From assembly GCF_900143625.1 (NCBI RefSeq), contig NZ_FRFF01000198.1, positions 37,828 to 101,827 of the forward strand: DNA of 64,000 nucleotides, written 5' to 3'. Shown here one piece after another: positions 43,831-52,279 of this stretch; the stretch's first letter is position 1; each line of letters opens with the position of its first letter. Origin of the DNA: Nocardiopsis sp. JB363. GTDB lineage: Bacteria > Actinomycetota > Actinomycetes > Streptosporangiales > Streptosporangiaceae. The notes under the pieces were generated by a model that worked only from the letters and a program-made list of their open reading frames with translations, ran no database searches and had not been told where the DNA came from. The position numbers and the translations under genes were made by a program.

Positions 43831-45012
43831 GTGAAGGACCTGGACGTCGAGGGCGTCACCCTGCGGAAGGGGACCGAGGCGGACGCGGTGTGCGGGGTCG
43901 TGCCCGGCCGTGTGGCCCGCCCGAAGGACACCAAGGCGCTCGGGCGGTTGCTGACCGCCGCCCGCGCCACCGGGGCCACGGTGACCCCGCGCGGGGGCGG
44001 CACCGCCCTGGACTGGGGTTCGCCGCCCCGCTCCCTGGATCTGATGGTGGACACCTCCGCGCTGTCCTGGATCGACCACAACGCCGGTGATCTGGTCGTC
44101 GAGGTCGGTGCGGGCACACCGCTGGCCGAACTCCGACGGACCCTGGCCGACGCCGGGCAACGCCTTTCCTACGATCCGTTGCGCGTCGGCGGAACCGTGG
44201 GCGGGGCACTGGCGACCGGAGTGAGCGGGCCCCGCAGGTTGCTCGCCGGAGGGTTGCGGGACCTGGTGATCGGGATGACCTTGGTGCGCGCCGACGGGGT
44301 GGTGGCGCGCAGCGGTGGTCGCGTGGTCAAGAACGTGGCCGGGTACGACCTGGCCAAGCTGCACACCGGCGGGTACGGCACGCTCGGGGTGATCGCCTCG
44401 GCGGCGTTCCGGCTGCACCCGCTACCGCCGGCCGTTCGGGTGGTGAGCGTGCCTCTGCGGTCGCGGGAGGGTACCGAGCGGGCCCTGGCGGACCTGAGGG
44501 CCACCACGGTGGTGCCCGCCGCGGTGGAACTCGACCGGGACCGGTTGTGCGTGGTGTTGGAGGGGACCGCCGAGGGTCTGGTCCCCCGGGTCGAGGAAAC
44601 CCTCCGGGCCTTGGGCGAGGAGGGGGCGGAGGTCGCCGAGGAGCTCCCCGAGGACTGGGGCCTCCTGCCCACCGAGGGGACCCTGGCACGGGTCCTGGCG
44701 CCTCCGGCCGAGCTACCGGGCCTGGCCTGCGACCTGGACGCCGACGTCCGACGGTACGGGTCGGTGCCCGCGGGGACCCTGTACCTGGCGTTCGCCCCGG
44801 GCACCCCCGCCGACGTCGTGGAGAAGCGGTTGGCCGCGATCCGCCGCGTACCCGACCGGACCGCGGTCCTGCTGCGCGCCGAACCGCACGTACGCGAGGC
44901 CGGAGTCGACTCCTGGGGCGAGGTGCCCGGGCTGTCGCTGATGCGGGCCGTCAAGGACTCCTTCGATCCCGACCACCGTCTGTCGCCCGGCCGCTTCGCG
45001 GGCGGAATCTGA
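43831..45012 (+). CDS. glcE: Glycolate oxidase subunit GlcE (FAD-binding)
   Basis: The 393-residue protein has the same FAD-binding fold as GlcD (PRGGGTALDWGSPPRSLDLM about residue 53; VGGTVGGALATGVSGPRRL; GRVVKNVAGYDLAKLHTGGY) but lacks the long C-terminal oxidase domain, as usual for GlcE. It is required with GlcD and GlcF for glycolate oxidase. GTG 43831 follows GAGAGGCGGG. Confidence 0.93.
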   Translation: MKDLDVEGVTLRKGTEADAVCGVVPGRVARPKDTKALGRLLTAARATGATVTPRGGGTALDWGSPPRSLDLMVDTSALSWIDHNAGDLVVEVGAGTPLAELRRTLADAGQRLSYDPLRVGGTVGGALATGVSGPRRLLAGGLRDLVIGMTLVRADGVVARSGGRVVKNVAGYDLAKLHTGGYGTLGVIASAAFRLHPLPPAVRVVSVPLRSREGTERALADLRATTVVPAAVELDRDRLCVVLEGTAEGLVPRVEETLRALGEEGAEVAEELPEDWGLLPTEGTLARVLAPPAELPGLACDLDADVRRYGSVPAGTLYLAFAPGTPADVVEKRLAAIRRVPDRTAVLLRAEPHVREAGVDSWGEVPGLSLMRAVKDSFDPDHRLSPGRFAGGI

Positions 45013-45042
45013 ATCGTCCACCGCGCCCCCTGGGAGGATCCC

Positions 45043-46371
45043 GTGACCGAACGACCCACCGAGCCGGCACCCGGACCCGAGCGGCTCTTCGGCGACCTGC
45101 TGAACGACTGCGTGCACTGCGGTTTCTGCCTGCCGACCTGCCCCACCAACGTGCTGTGGGGTCAGGAGATGGACTCCCCGCGCGGGCGCATCCATCTGAT
45201 GTCGCAGATGCATGAGGAGGACGTGCTCACCGAGACGGCGGTGGGCCACTTCGACAACTGTCTGGGCTGTCTGGCGTGTGTGTCCTCCTGCCCGTCGGGG
45301 GTGGCCTACGACGCCCTGTTGGAGCACACCCGCCACCGGGTGGAGACCGAACACGAACGGCCCCGCGGTGAACGGGCGTTGCGCGCGGCGGTGTTCTCGC
45401 TCTTCCCGTACCGCAATCGGCTGCGGGCCCTGCGCGGACCGTTGCGCGCCTACCAGTCCGGCGGGGTCTCCTCACTGGTACGACGCTCCGGGTTGTTGGA
45501 CCGCCTCTCCCCCACCCTGGCCACCATGGAGCGCATCGCGCCGCCGTTGTCCTCTCCGCCACCGCCGCTGCCCGAACTGGTGCCGGCGGTCGGTGCCCGG
45601 CGTGCCCGGGTGGGCATGCTGGTGGGCTGTGTGCAGGGGGCGTTCTTCCCCGAGGTGAACACGGCGACCGCACGGGTGCTGGCCATGGAGGGCTGCGATG
45701 TGGTGATCCCGCGCGCCCAGGGGTGCTGTGGCGCGCTGTCGGGCCACGCGGGTCGTCTCCGGGAGGCGGTGGAGTTCGCCAAGCGGTTCGTGGAGGTGTT
45801 CGAAGCCGGCCAGGTGGAGCGAATCGTGGTGAACTCCGCCGGATGCGGATCCAGCATGAAGCGCTTCGACCGCACCATGGCCGAGGCCGAGGAGAGCGAT
45901 GCCTGGGTGGAGCGCGCCCGGAAGGTGTCGGCCAAGGTGGTGGACCTGACCGAGTTCCTCGTGGAGCTGGGACCGCGCGCCGAACGCCACCCGCTACCGC
46001 TGCGCGTGGCCTACCACGACGCCTGTCACCTGTCCCACGGCCAGGGCGTGACAAGCCAGCCCCGCGAACTGCTCACGCAGATCCCCGGGTTGGAGGTGTC
46101 CGACCTGCCCAACAAGGAGATCTGTTGTGGTTCGGCGGGGGTGTACAACCTGTTCAAGCCCGAGGCCGCCGCCGAACTCGGTGACCGCAAGGGGCAGGAC
46201 GTGGCCGCGACCGGGGTCGGGGTACTGGTGTCGGGCAACCCGGGTTGTTCGCTCCAGATCGCCTCGGCGATGGAACGCGCCGGCACGTCGGTGACGGTGA
46301 CCCACACCGCCCGTCTGCTCGACGCGTCCCTGCGCGGCCTGACCGTGGAACAAGTCCTCGGAAAGGTGTGA
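45043..46371 (+). CDS. glcF: Glycolate oxidase iron-sulfur subunit GlcF
   Basis: The 442-residue protein carries two 4Fe-4S motifs, CVHCGFCLPTCPTN (about residue 24) and CLGCLACVSSCPSG (about 73). Two CCG domains follow (QGCCGALSGHAG about 226; EICCGSAGVYNLF about 362). It passes electrons from the flavin subunits towards the membrane quinone or cytochrome pool. GTG 45043 has GGGAGGA upstream. An intrinsic terminator follows. Confidence 0.95.
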   Translation: MTERPTEPAPGPERLFGDLLNDCVHCGFCLPTCPTNVLWGQEMDSPRGRIHLMSQMHEEDVLTETAVGHFDNCLGCLACVSSCPSGVAYDALLEHTRHRVETEHERPRGERALRAAVFSLFPYRNRLRALRGPLRAYQSGGVSSLVRRSGLLDRLSPTLATMERIAPPLSSPPPPLPELVPAVGARRARVGMLVGCVQGAFFPEVNTATARVLAMEGCDVVIPRAQGCCGALSGHAGRLREAVEFAKRFVEVFEAGQVERIVVNSAGCGSSMKRFDRTMAEAEESDAWVERARKVSAKVVDLTEFLVELGPRAERHPLPLRVAYHDACHLSHGQGVTSQPRELLTQIPGLEVSDLPNKEICCGSAGVYNLFKPEAAAELGDRKGQDVAATGVGVLVSGNPGCSLQIASAMERAGTSVTVTHTARLLDASLRGLTVEQVLGKV

Positions 46372-46934
46372 GACTTTCCAAAAGAGAGCGGCGATAAAGG
46401 CAAATAGAGCGCCTGTCGCCGCTTTTTCCATGCCTCCGGAAACATACCCTACCCATTGATCAGACCCGGCCGGCGACAACGCGCCACCATGGAGATCGCC
46501 GGCGAACGCGAAATTGCAGGTCACACCGTTCCCCTGTGGCCCGCACCACCGCCATGGCCACATCCGGACACCCAGAGTTCCCCAGAAGCCGCGCATGGCA
46601 ACCGGCCGAATTCGACCACGACGGAAGACACAAGCGGCTAACCAGCAAGAATGCCCGAAGTGCGCACTTACTCACCTCCTACAAGCGATCCGAACCACCC
46701 CTCCACCCCGACATGGGAAAACAAGAAGAACACGAAGGTCAGAACCACCCGAGACAAGAGGATTCCCACCACGCCGAGAAAACGACCGACCACCATCGCA
46801 ACAACCTGCAAAAACACCGAAAAACCGCAGCCTGATTCCGCATTCGAGATCGACCTGGACAGAAAAGCGGACCTGCCATAAGTTCTTCCTCGGACAACAG
46901 AGAAACGTTGTCAGGAATCCCCCGGGAAGGAAGC
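46372..46934 (+). other. Gene-free, less GC-rich leader of the bacteriocin locus
   Basis: I see no convincing gene in this stretch; the open frames have noncoding composition. After the glcF terminator (46383-46427) the base composition becomes visibly richer in A and C than the surrounding ~70% GC DNA, with runs such as AAAACAAGAAGAA. It probably contains the promoter(s) of the bacteriocin operon. GACAAC (46893-46898) and GTTGTC (46907-46912) are perfect inverted arms 22 bases before the first precursor start. Confidence 0.6.
46383..46427 (+). terminator. Intrinsic terminator of glcDEF
   Basis: AGCGGCGA pairs with TCGCCGCT, with an inner AGGC/GCCT extension, and is followed by a T-run TTTTT (46423-46427). 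Confidence 0.85.
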
Positions 46935-47228
46935 ATGAACAGAAGCAAGAAAGTACTTGTGACCGTTCTGGTTGCTGCGGGCATCAGCGTCGGAACGGCC
47001 GGAGCCGCCTCCGCGGTCGTCTCGAACGTGGGCGGTGGAACCTGGGACCGCGGCATCGTCGCTGAACGCGTCTACTCGAACTATCTCCACAACAGCAGGT
47101 GCCACGGCTCCACCGCTGTGGGGACCAGCACCGTTCGCTCGCCGAACACCAGCGCCGGCTCCTGGGCACGAGCGAGTGTCCAGAAGTCGTGGACGAACAA
47201 CCAGACGTACTGGCGCAACAGCTGCTGA
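46935..47228 (+). CDS. Lactococcin-972-family bacteriocin precursor 1
   Basis: The 97-residue precursor has a Sec signal peptide (KKVLVTVLVAAGISVGTAGA; cleavage after ASA, about residue 27) and a ~70-residue mature part with the family pattern GGTWDRGI...VYSNYLHNSRCHGSTAVG...GSWARASV. Lactococcin 972 of Lactococcus blocks septum formation by binding lipid II; activity here is inference from family. Two cysteines (in SRCHG and at the very C-terminus) could form a disulfide. ATG 46935 has GGAAGGAAG upstream. A second precursor of the same length follows 23 bases later, then a membrane protein and ATPase. Confidence 0.88.
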   Translation: MNRSKKVLVTVLVAAGISVGTAGAASAVVSNVGGGTWDRGIVAERVYSNYLHNSRCHGSTAVGTSTVRSPNTSAGSWARASVQKSWTNNQTYWRNSC

Positions 47229-47251
47229 TGACGAAACAGGAGCAATCCCCC

Positions 47252-47545
47252 ATGAAACTCACCAAGCGCGCTCTCGTGACCACGGCCCTGGCTCTCGGCA
47301 TCGCCGCCGGTGCCGCCTCGGCCGCGCACGCCGCACCTCCGAACGAAACCTGGAACCGCGGCGTCACCGGAATTCCGGGTGCCGGTACCAGTTACTCGCA
47401 CTACTTCCACCCCAGTGCGTGTCACGGCGCCACCGCGGTGGGGAAGACCACCGTGCGCACCGCCAACATCGCCGCGGGGTACTGGGCGCGGGCCACCGCC
47501 GATCGCGCCATCGGCAACAACCAGGCCTACCGACGCACCTGCTGA
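47252..47545 (+). CDS. Lactococcin-972-family bacteriocin precursor 2
   Basis: This is also 97 residues, with a signal peptide (RALVTTALALGIAAGAASA; cleavage after AHA) and a mature part NETWNRGV...SYSHYFHPSACHGATAVG...GYWARATA...RRTC. It shares the core spacing and the cysteine pair with precursor 1 but differs elsewhere, so the two are old paralogues or a two-peptide pair. AGGAG lies 9 bases before ATG 47252; an in-frame ATG at 47228 overlaps the stop of precursor 1 (TGATG) and could add eight residues. Confidence 0.87.
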   Translation: MKLTKRALVTTALALGIAAGAASAAHAAPPNETWNRGVTGIPGAGTSYSHYFHPSACHGATAVGKTTVRTANIAAGYWARATADRAIGNNQAYRRTC

Positions 47546-47561
47546 TCCCCCGACGAACAAG

Positions 47562-47587
47562 CCCGCCGGTGCCACGGCACCGGCGGG
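47562..47587 (+). terminator. Hairpin between bacteriocin genes and the membrane protein
   Basis: CCCGCCGGTGCC (47562-47573) pairs with GGCACCGGCGGG (47576-47587), 16 bases after the second precursor stop and 19 before the next start. It has no long T-run, so it may be a partial terminator or an mRNA-end stabiliser favouring the peptides. Confidence 0.65.
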
Positions 47588-47606
47588 TTCCTGACAGGAC
47601 GAATTC

Positions 47607-49685
47607 GTGCCCAACAGAACCCTCGCCTTCGCCTACGTGGCCTGTGCCGTGTTCGCCACGGTTATCGCGTTCCTCCTGGCCACGACGGCCGAACGCACGA
47701 TCTACGTGCTGGAGGACTCCCAACTGGTGTGGATCTCCCAGAGCGACGGGACCCACGACAACGACGAAGTGGCTGCCGCGGTACAACAGGTCGCCGACGA
47801 CCAGGACACCTCTATCGGCTACGTCATCACCGACGTCAATGAACCGTCCTCGGTGGTCCACCTCTACCTCGCCGTCGCGAACTCCGAGTCCCGCCACCAG
47901 CAGTGGTTGGAGGACGGCTACCCCGCCTTCGGCCGGGACCTCACCGTCACGACCCACCCCATCACGGACTTCGGTGAGGTGGGGCCGAACGGCATATACC
48001 TGATCTTCGGTGACACCGAGGCGGAAGCGGCACTGCGCGCAGCCCTGTCCGAACACGGCCTCCATGAGGCGGCCGGCACCCAGGTCACCCAGATGTGGCA
48101 CTACTTCACCGGCGGGCACCTGTTCAACCTCCTGGCGGTCGCCCTCCTGGGGTCGGCGGCCGCGACCGGGGCCGGAGTCCTTCTCTCCGCCCGCGACTAC
48201 GGTGTCATGCGCCTCCAGGGACGCTCCTACCTCGACATCCTCGGCGGAGACCTCAGGAAGGTCCTCCTTCTGTCCGCGATCGCCCTGCCATCGGTGGCGG
48301 CCGCGACGCTGGCGTTCCTCGGGGTATACAACGGGTGGAACCAAATCGGCCTTTACTCCCTACTGGCCGTGGTGTTCCTGGCCCTACTGGCGGTCCCCTG
48401 CCTGCTCGTGCACGCGGCGGTCCTGGGTCTGGTCCACACCACGGGCATCCTGCCGGCGCTCAAGGGACGCCTCCCCGTGGGCAGCACCACCGCGGCGGTC
48501 TACCTGGTCAGGGTCCCCGTACTGGTACTGACCCTGATCATCCTCGGCGGAGTCCTCAGTGCCGCCCAGGACGTCCGTGACCAGCGCGCCGGGCTGGCAC
48601 TCCTGGAGGACCGCGGCGACACGTCCTTCCCCTCCCTCTCGGCCAACTATGGGTGGGCGGACTCGGAGGCCGTGGACGAGGCCCTGGGGCCGTGGCTGCG
48701 AGAAGCCGATGTCGCGGGTGACATGGTCCTGACCATCCACGGCAACATCGACGAGTTCCTTCCCGTCGACCAGGCGCAGCCGTGGACCACCCCCTCGACG
48801 GTTCGCCCGGTCCTCGTGGTGAACGACACCTACCTCGCCGAAGAAGAGGTGCTTTCCCCCTCCGGTGAGCGCCACGGCTCCGGGGACACCGTTCGGATCA
48901 TCGTGCCGGATAACGCCCGGGAGCTCACCGACGAGCTCGTCGACGGCGTGGCCAACGGCTGGCTCACGATCAACGGCCGAGGAGAACAGGCGCCGGAGGT
49001 GGAGGCGCTGGTGGCGGCCGACGACCAGACACTGTTCACCTACGCGGCCAAGGGCATGAGCGATCCCCAGCACTTCCTGCCCCTGGTGCACGACCCGGTC
49101 GTCATCGCGCTGCCGAACGGCGCGATCTTGTCCGACGACGACTACGTCAACTACCTGACCGGCCGCTCGACGGCCTTTCCCGATCCCTCGGTGGTCGAGG
49201 ACTTCCGTGAAGAGAGCCCGGAGGCGTCACGGTACCTCTCGATAGTGGAGACCCTCACCGTCAGCGCGCTGAAGGACCACCACTACTCATTGAACGTCCT
49301 GCGCAGTGAGACGTTCAACCTGCTCGGAGCGGGCGCCGTGCTGCTGCTCACCGCCATGGCCGCGTGCATCGTCCACGTGCGTACCCGGGCCCAGGAGATC
49401 TTCGCCCGGCACATCAGCGGCTGGACCTTCGCCGCCACCCACCGGCGCCTGCTCCTGGTAGAGGGCGGCCTCGCCGTGGCCTTTCTGGGCTGGGCGACGT
49501 GGGACACACTCCGCAAGCTGGCTATGGCTTCCGACGCCATGTACGGAGGCCCAGGAGGTATGGGACCCAGCGGGGCCGAGCCGTTCTACGCGCTGGGCAT
49601 CGTGTTGGTGAGCATGGTGATCACCATCGCCGCACTGGCCCTCTTCCACCGAAAGATCGTCCGCGAAGGCGCCTCCCAGGCCTGA
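47607..49685 (+). CDS. Lactococcin-972-associated FtsX/MacB-like membrane protein (immunity/export)
   Basis: The 692-residue protein has about eight helices. One is near residues 5-26. An outer loop of ~140 residues follows, then helices at about 170-320 (four). A second outer domain spans ~325-570, and three helices lie at about 572-592, 612-632 and 659-680. This duplicated FtsX/MacB topology is that of the 'bacteriocin-associated integral membrane protein' found with lactococcin-972 peptides. With the ATPase encoded next it probably forms an ABC-type mechanotransmission or immunity complex. GTG 47607 has AGGA upstream. No ATP-binding motif is present. Confidence 0.85.
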   Translation: MPNRTLAFAYVACAVFATVIAFLLATTAERTIYVLEDSQLVWISQSDGTHDNDEVAAAVQQVADDQDTSIGYVITDVNEPSSVVHLYLAVANSESRHQQWLEDGYPAFGRDLTVTTHPITDFGEVGPNGIYLIFGDTEAEAALRAALSEHGLHEAAGTQVTQMWHYFTGGHLFNLLAVALLGSAAATGAGVLLSARDYGVMRLQGRSYLDILGGDLRKVLLLSAIALPSVAAATLAFLGVYNGWNQIGLYSLLAVVFLALLAVPCLLVHAAVLGLVHTTGILPALKGRLPVGSTTAAVYLVRVPVLVLTLIILGGVLSAAQDVRDQRAGLALLEDRGDTSFPSLSANYGWADSEAVDEALGPWLREADVAGDMVLTIHGNIDEFLPVDQAQPWTTPSTVRPVLVVNDTYLAEEEVLSPSGERHGSGDTVRIIVPDNARELTDELVDGVANGWLTINGRGEQAPEVEALVAADDQTLFTYAAKGMSDPQHFLPLVHDPVVIALPNGAILSDDDYVNYLTGRSTAFPDPSVVEDFREESPEASRYLSIVETLTVSALKDHHYSLNVLRSETFNLLGAGAVLLLTAMAACIVHVRTRAQEIFARHISGWTFAATHRRLLLVEGGLAVAFLGWATWDTLRKLAMASDAMYGGPGGMGPSGAEPFYALGIVLVSMVITIAALALFHRKIVREGASQA

Positions 49686-49708
49686 CCACCGAAGAACCGA
49701 GGAACACC

Positions 49709-50347
49709 GTGATCACCCTGAAGAACCTCAGCAAGTCCTTCGGTAACCGCGTCCTGTGGGACGACCTGGATCTGGCCGTCGAACCCGGCCGCATGCTCGC
49801 CTTGGTCGGCGCCAGCGGATCGGGCAAGACCACCCTGCTCAACTGCATGGGCCTGCTGGAGAAACCGACCGGCGGGCGGATCCTGTTCGAGGGCACCGAC
49901 GTCACCCGATTGGGCCCGGGGAAACAGCGCCGGTTCCGCCGCGACCACCTGGGCTACCTCTTCCAGAACTACGCGCTGATCGAGAACGCCACCGTGAAGG
50001 CCAACCTGGACGTGGCCCGCCGTCGCGGCACCCGCCCCGACCACGCGACCGCTCTGGAGAGGGTCGGCCTGGCCGGGCGGGAGAAGGAGAAGGTCCACCA
50101 CCTGTCCGGCGGCGAGCAGCAGCGCGTGGCCCTGGGCCGGCTCATGGTCAAGAGGCCGTCTCTGGTCCTGGCTGACGAGCCCACCGGAGCTCTGGACCGC
50201 GACAACGGGGCAATGGTCGTGGACGTGCTGCGCAGGATGAGCCGTAAAGGCTGCGCGGTGGTCATCGCCACGCACAACGACTCCGTGCGCGACGCCTGTG
50301 ACACGGTCTTCGACGTCGCATCCCAAAAGGAGCTCGCTGCGCGCTGA
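49709..50347 (+). CDS. ABC transporter ATPase of the bacteriocin locus (MacB/LolD-like)
   Basis: The 212-residue ATPase has Walker A GASGSGKTT (about residue 34), Q-loop YLFQNYALIENATV, signature LSGGEQQR and Walker B LVLADEPTGALD, followed by the switch His in IATHND. The short size and the ALIENATV/DEPTGALD motifs fit the subfamily working with FtsX/MacB-type proteins. It lies 23 bases after the membrane protein gene and is its expected partner. GTG 49709 has GAGGAA upstream. dapF converges from the other side. Confidence 0.92.
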   Translation: MITLKNLSKSFGNRVLWDDLDLAVEPGRMLALVGASGSGKTTLLNCMGLLEKPTGGRILFEGTDVTRLGPGKQRRFRRDHLGYLFQNYALIENATVKANLDVARRRGTRPDHATALERVGLAGREKEKVHHLSGGEQQRVALGRLMVKRPSLVLADEPTGALDRDNGAMVVDVLRRMSRKGCAVVIATHNDSVRDACDTVFDVASQKELAAR

Positions 50348-50364
50348 CCCGGTGTGCGGCCCCG

Positions 50365-51180
50365 TCAGATCAGGGAGGTCTCACCCTCGGCGATGATGAC
50401 GGCGGGACCGGTGAGACGGGCGCCGGAGGCGTCCATCTGGACGGTGCACTCGCCGCCGAGTACGCGCACCTTCCAGGTCGCGCTCTCGCCCACGGGGGTG
50501 GCCGCGGCGGCGGCCGCGACGATGCCGGTGCCGCAGGAGCGGGTCTCACCGGAGCCCCGCTCGTACACGCGCATGTCCAGTACCCCGGGGGCGACCTCGT
50601 TGTACACCTCGACGTTGGCGCCCTTGGGGAAGGCCTCCGCGTCCAATTCGGGGGGCAGGCTCAGGTCGACGTCGGCGACCGGGAGCTCGACCCGGCATGC
50701 CAGGTGCGGGTTGCCCACGGAGATCTGCTCACCGTGGACGACCTGGCGGGCGAGCTTGGCCGAGGAGGTGCCCTGCATCTCCACCCGGCCCATGTCTATG
50801 GTGACGTCACCGTCATCCTCGATGGTGACCTCCTTGGCACCATCGCGGGTGCCGACCTCGAACCGGTCGGCGTCCACCAGCCCGGCGTGCAGCAGATAAC
50901 GGGCGAAGACGCGCACCCCGTTGCCGCACATCTCGGCGATGCTGCCGTCACCGTTGCGGTAGTCCATGAACCACTCGGCGCGTTCGGCGGTGCGCGCCGC
51001 CGGGGCGAGGGCCTCGCCGAGTTCCCGCGTGCGGATCACCCGAAGGACGCCGTCGGCGCCGATGCCCGCTCTGCGATCGCACAGCAGCCGGACGTCCTCC
51101 TCCGTGAGTCGAAGCTCCCCGTCGGGGTCGGGGAGGATCACGAAGTCGTTCTCTGTTCCGTGGCCCTTGGCGAATCGCAT
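50365..51180 (-). CDS. dapF: Diaminopimelate epimerase
   Basis: The 271-residue enzyme converts LL- to meso-diaminopimelate for peptidoglycan and lysine. It has KGHGTENDFVI at the start and the two catalytic cysteines in AEMCGNGVR and RSCGTGIV. ATG 51180 is chosen by comparison with homologues; ATG 51189 is also possible. It is divergent from miaA. Confidence 0.97.
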   Translation of the reverse strand: MRFAKGHGTENDFVILPDPDGELRLTEEDVRLLCDRRAGIGADGVLRVIRTRELGEALAPAARTAERAEWFMDYRNGDGSIAEMCGNGVRVFARYLLHAGLVDADRFEVGTRDGAKEVTIEDDGDVTIDMGRVEMQGTSSAKLARQVVHGEQISVGNPHLACRVELPVADVDLSLPPELDAEAFPKGANVEVYNEVAPGVLDMRVYERGSGETRSCGTGIVAAAAAATPVGESATWKVRVLGGECTVQMDASGARLTGPAVIIAEGETSLI

Positions 51181-51273
51181 GCGGACCATCCTAGGGGCGT
51201 GTGTCGACACGACCGGACCGCCGAAGTCCCGTTCATGGTCACGGGGCGTGCCCGGCGTGGTTACGCTGGAGGA

Positions 51274-52275
51274 ATGATCAAGGTGATCGCGGTCGTGGGC
51301 CCGACCGCTGTGGGCAAATCGGACCTGGCCGTGGACCTGGCGGAGCGGCTGGAGGAGAGCACCGGCCGCCGGGGTGAGGTGATCAACGCCGACTCCATGC
51401 AGCTGTACGAGGGCATGGACGTCGGTACCGCCAAACTCCCCGAGGCCGAACGTCGTGGTGTCCCGCACCACCTGTTGGACGTGTGGGAGGTGCACGAACC
51501 CGCCGACGTGGCCAGTTACCAGGCCATGGCCCGTGAACGGGTGGAGGACTGCGCCGACCGGGACGTCATCCCCGTGCTGGTGGGCGGTTCCGGGCTGTAC
51601 GTCCGGGCGGTGCTGGACCACATGGATTTCCCGGGCACCGACCCGCGGGTGCGCGCGCGTCTGGAGTCGGAACTGGCCGACGTGGGTCCGGGACTGCTGC
51701 ACGCCCGTCTGGCCGAGGCCGACCCCGAGGCGGCCCGTACCATCCTGCCCGGCAACGGACGGCGGATCGTCCGCGCGCTGGAGGTCATCGAACTCACCGG
51801 CAAGCCGTTCACCGCCAATCTGCCCGACCACACGTCCTACTACCCGTGCGTGCAGCTGGGGCTGACCGCTCCGCGCCCCGAACTGGACGAACGCATCGAC
51901 CTGCGCGTGGAACGCATGTGGGGACAGGGACTGGTGGAGGAGGTCCGCCGGCTGGACAAGCAGGGTCTGCGCGAGGGCCGCACCGCCGCAAAGGCGCTGG
52001 GGTACGCCCAGGCACTGGCCCAGCTGGACGGGGAGATCACCGAAATCGAGGCCATGGAGAGCACCGCCCAGGCCACCCGCCGGTTCGCCCGCAAACAGGA
52101 GTCCTGGTTCCGCCGCGACCCGCGCGTACACTGGCTGCCCTACGACTCCCCCACCCTGGTGGAACGGTCGATGGCCCTGATCGAGGCGGCGCTGACGGGC
52201 CGTAGCGAGGACCCGGGCGAAGGCCTGGTGGACGTCGCCACCATGGTGCCCTTCCCCCAAGGCCACGACACATAG
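51274..52275 (+). CDS. miaA: tRNA dimethylallyltransferase MiaA
   Basis: The 333-residue enzyme has the P-loop GPTAVGKSDLA at its start, then NADSMQLYEGMDVGTAK and the DxR/RK region FARKQESWFRRD. It prenylates A37 of tRNAs that read UNN codons; MiaB, encoded 3 kb away, then adds the methylthio group. ATG 51274 has GGAGG directly upstream. Confidence 0.97.
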   Translation: MIKVIAVVGPTAVGKSDLAVDLAERLEESTGRRGEVINADSMQLYEGMDVGTAKLPEAERRGVPHHLLDVWEVHEPADVASYQAMARERVEDCADRDVIPVLVGGSGLYVRAVLDHMDFPGTDPRVRARLESELADVGPGLLHARLAEADPEAARTILPGNGRRIVRALEVIELTGKPFTANLPDHTSYYPCVQLGLTAPRPELDERIDLRVERMWGQGLVEEVRRLDKQGLREGRTAAKALGYAQALAQLDGEITEIEAMESTAQATRRFARKQESWFRRDPRVHWLPYDSPTLVERSMALIEAALTGRSEDPGEGLVDVATMVPFPQGHDT

Positions 52276-52279
52276 TCGG

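Noticed and set aside
46514..47065. A 183-codon open frame across the bacteriocin leader and first precursor
   Set aside because: Its translation is an Arg/Pro/His/Lys-rich string without structure and it overlaps the well-supported precursor gene in another frame.
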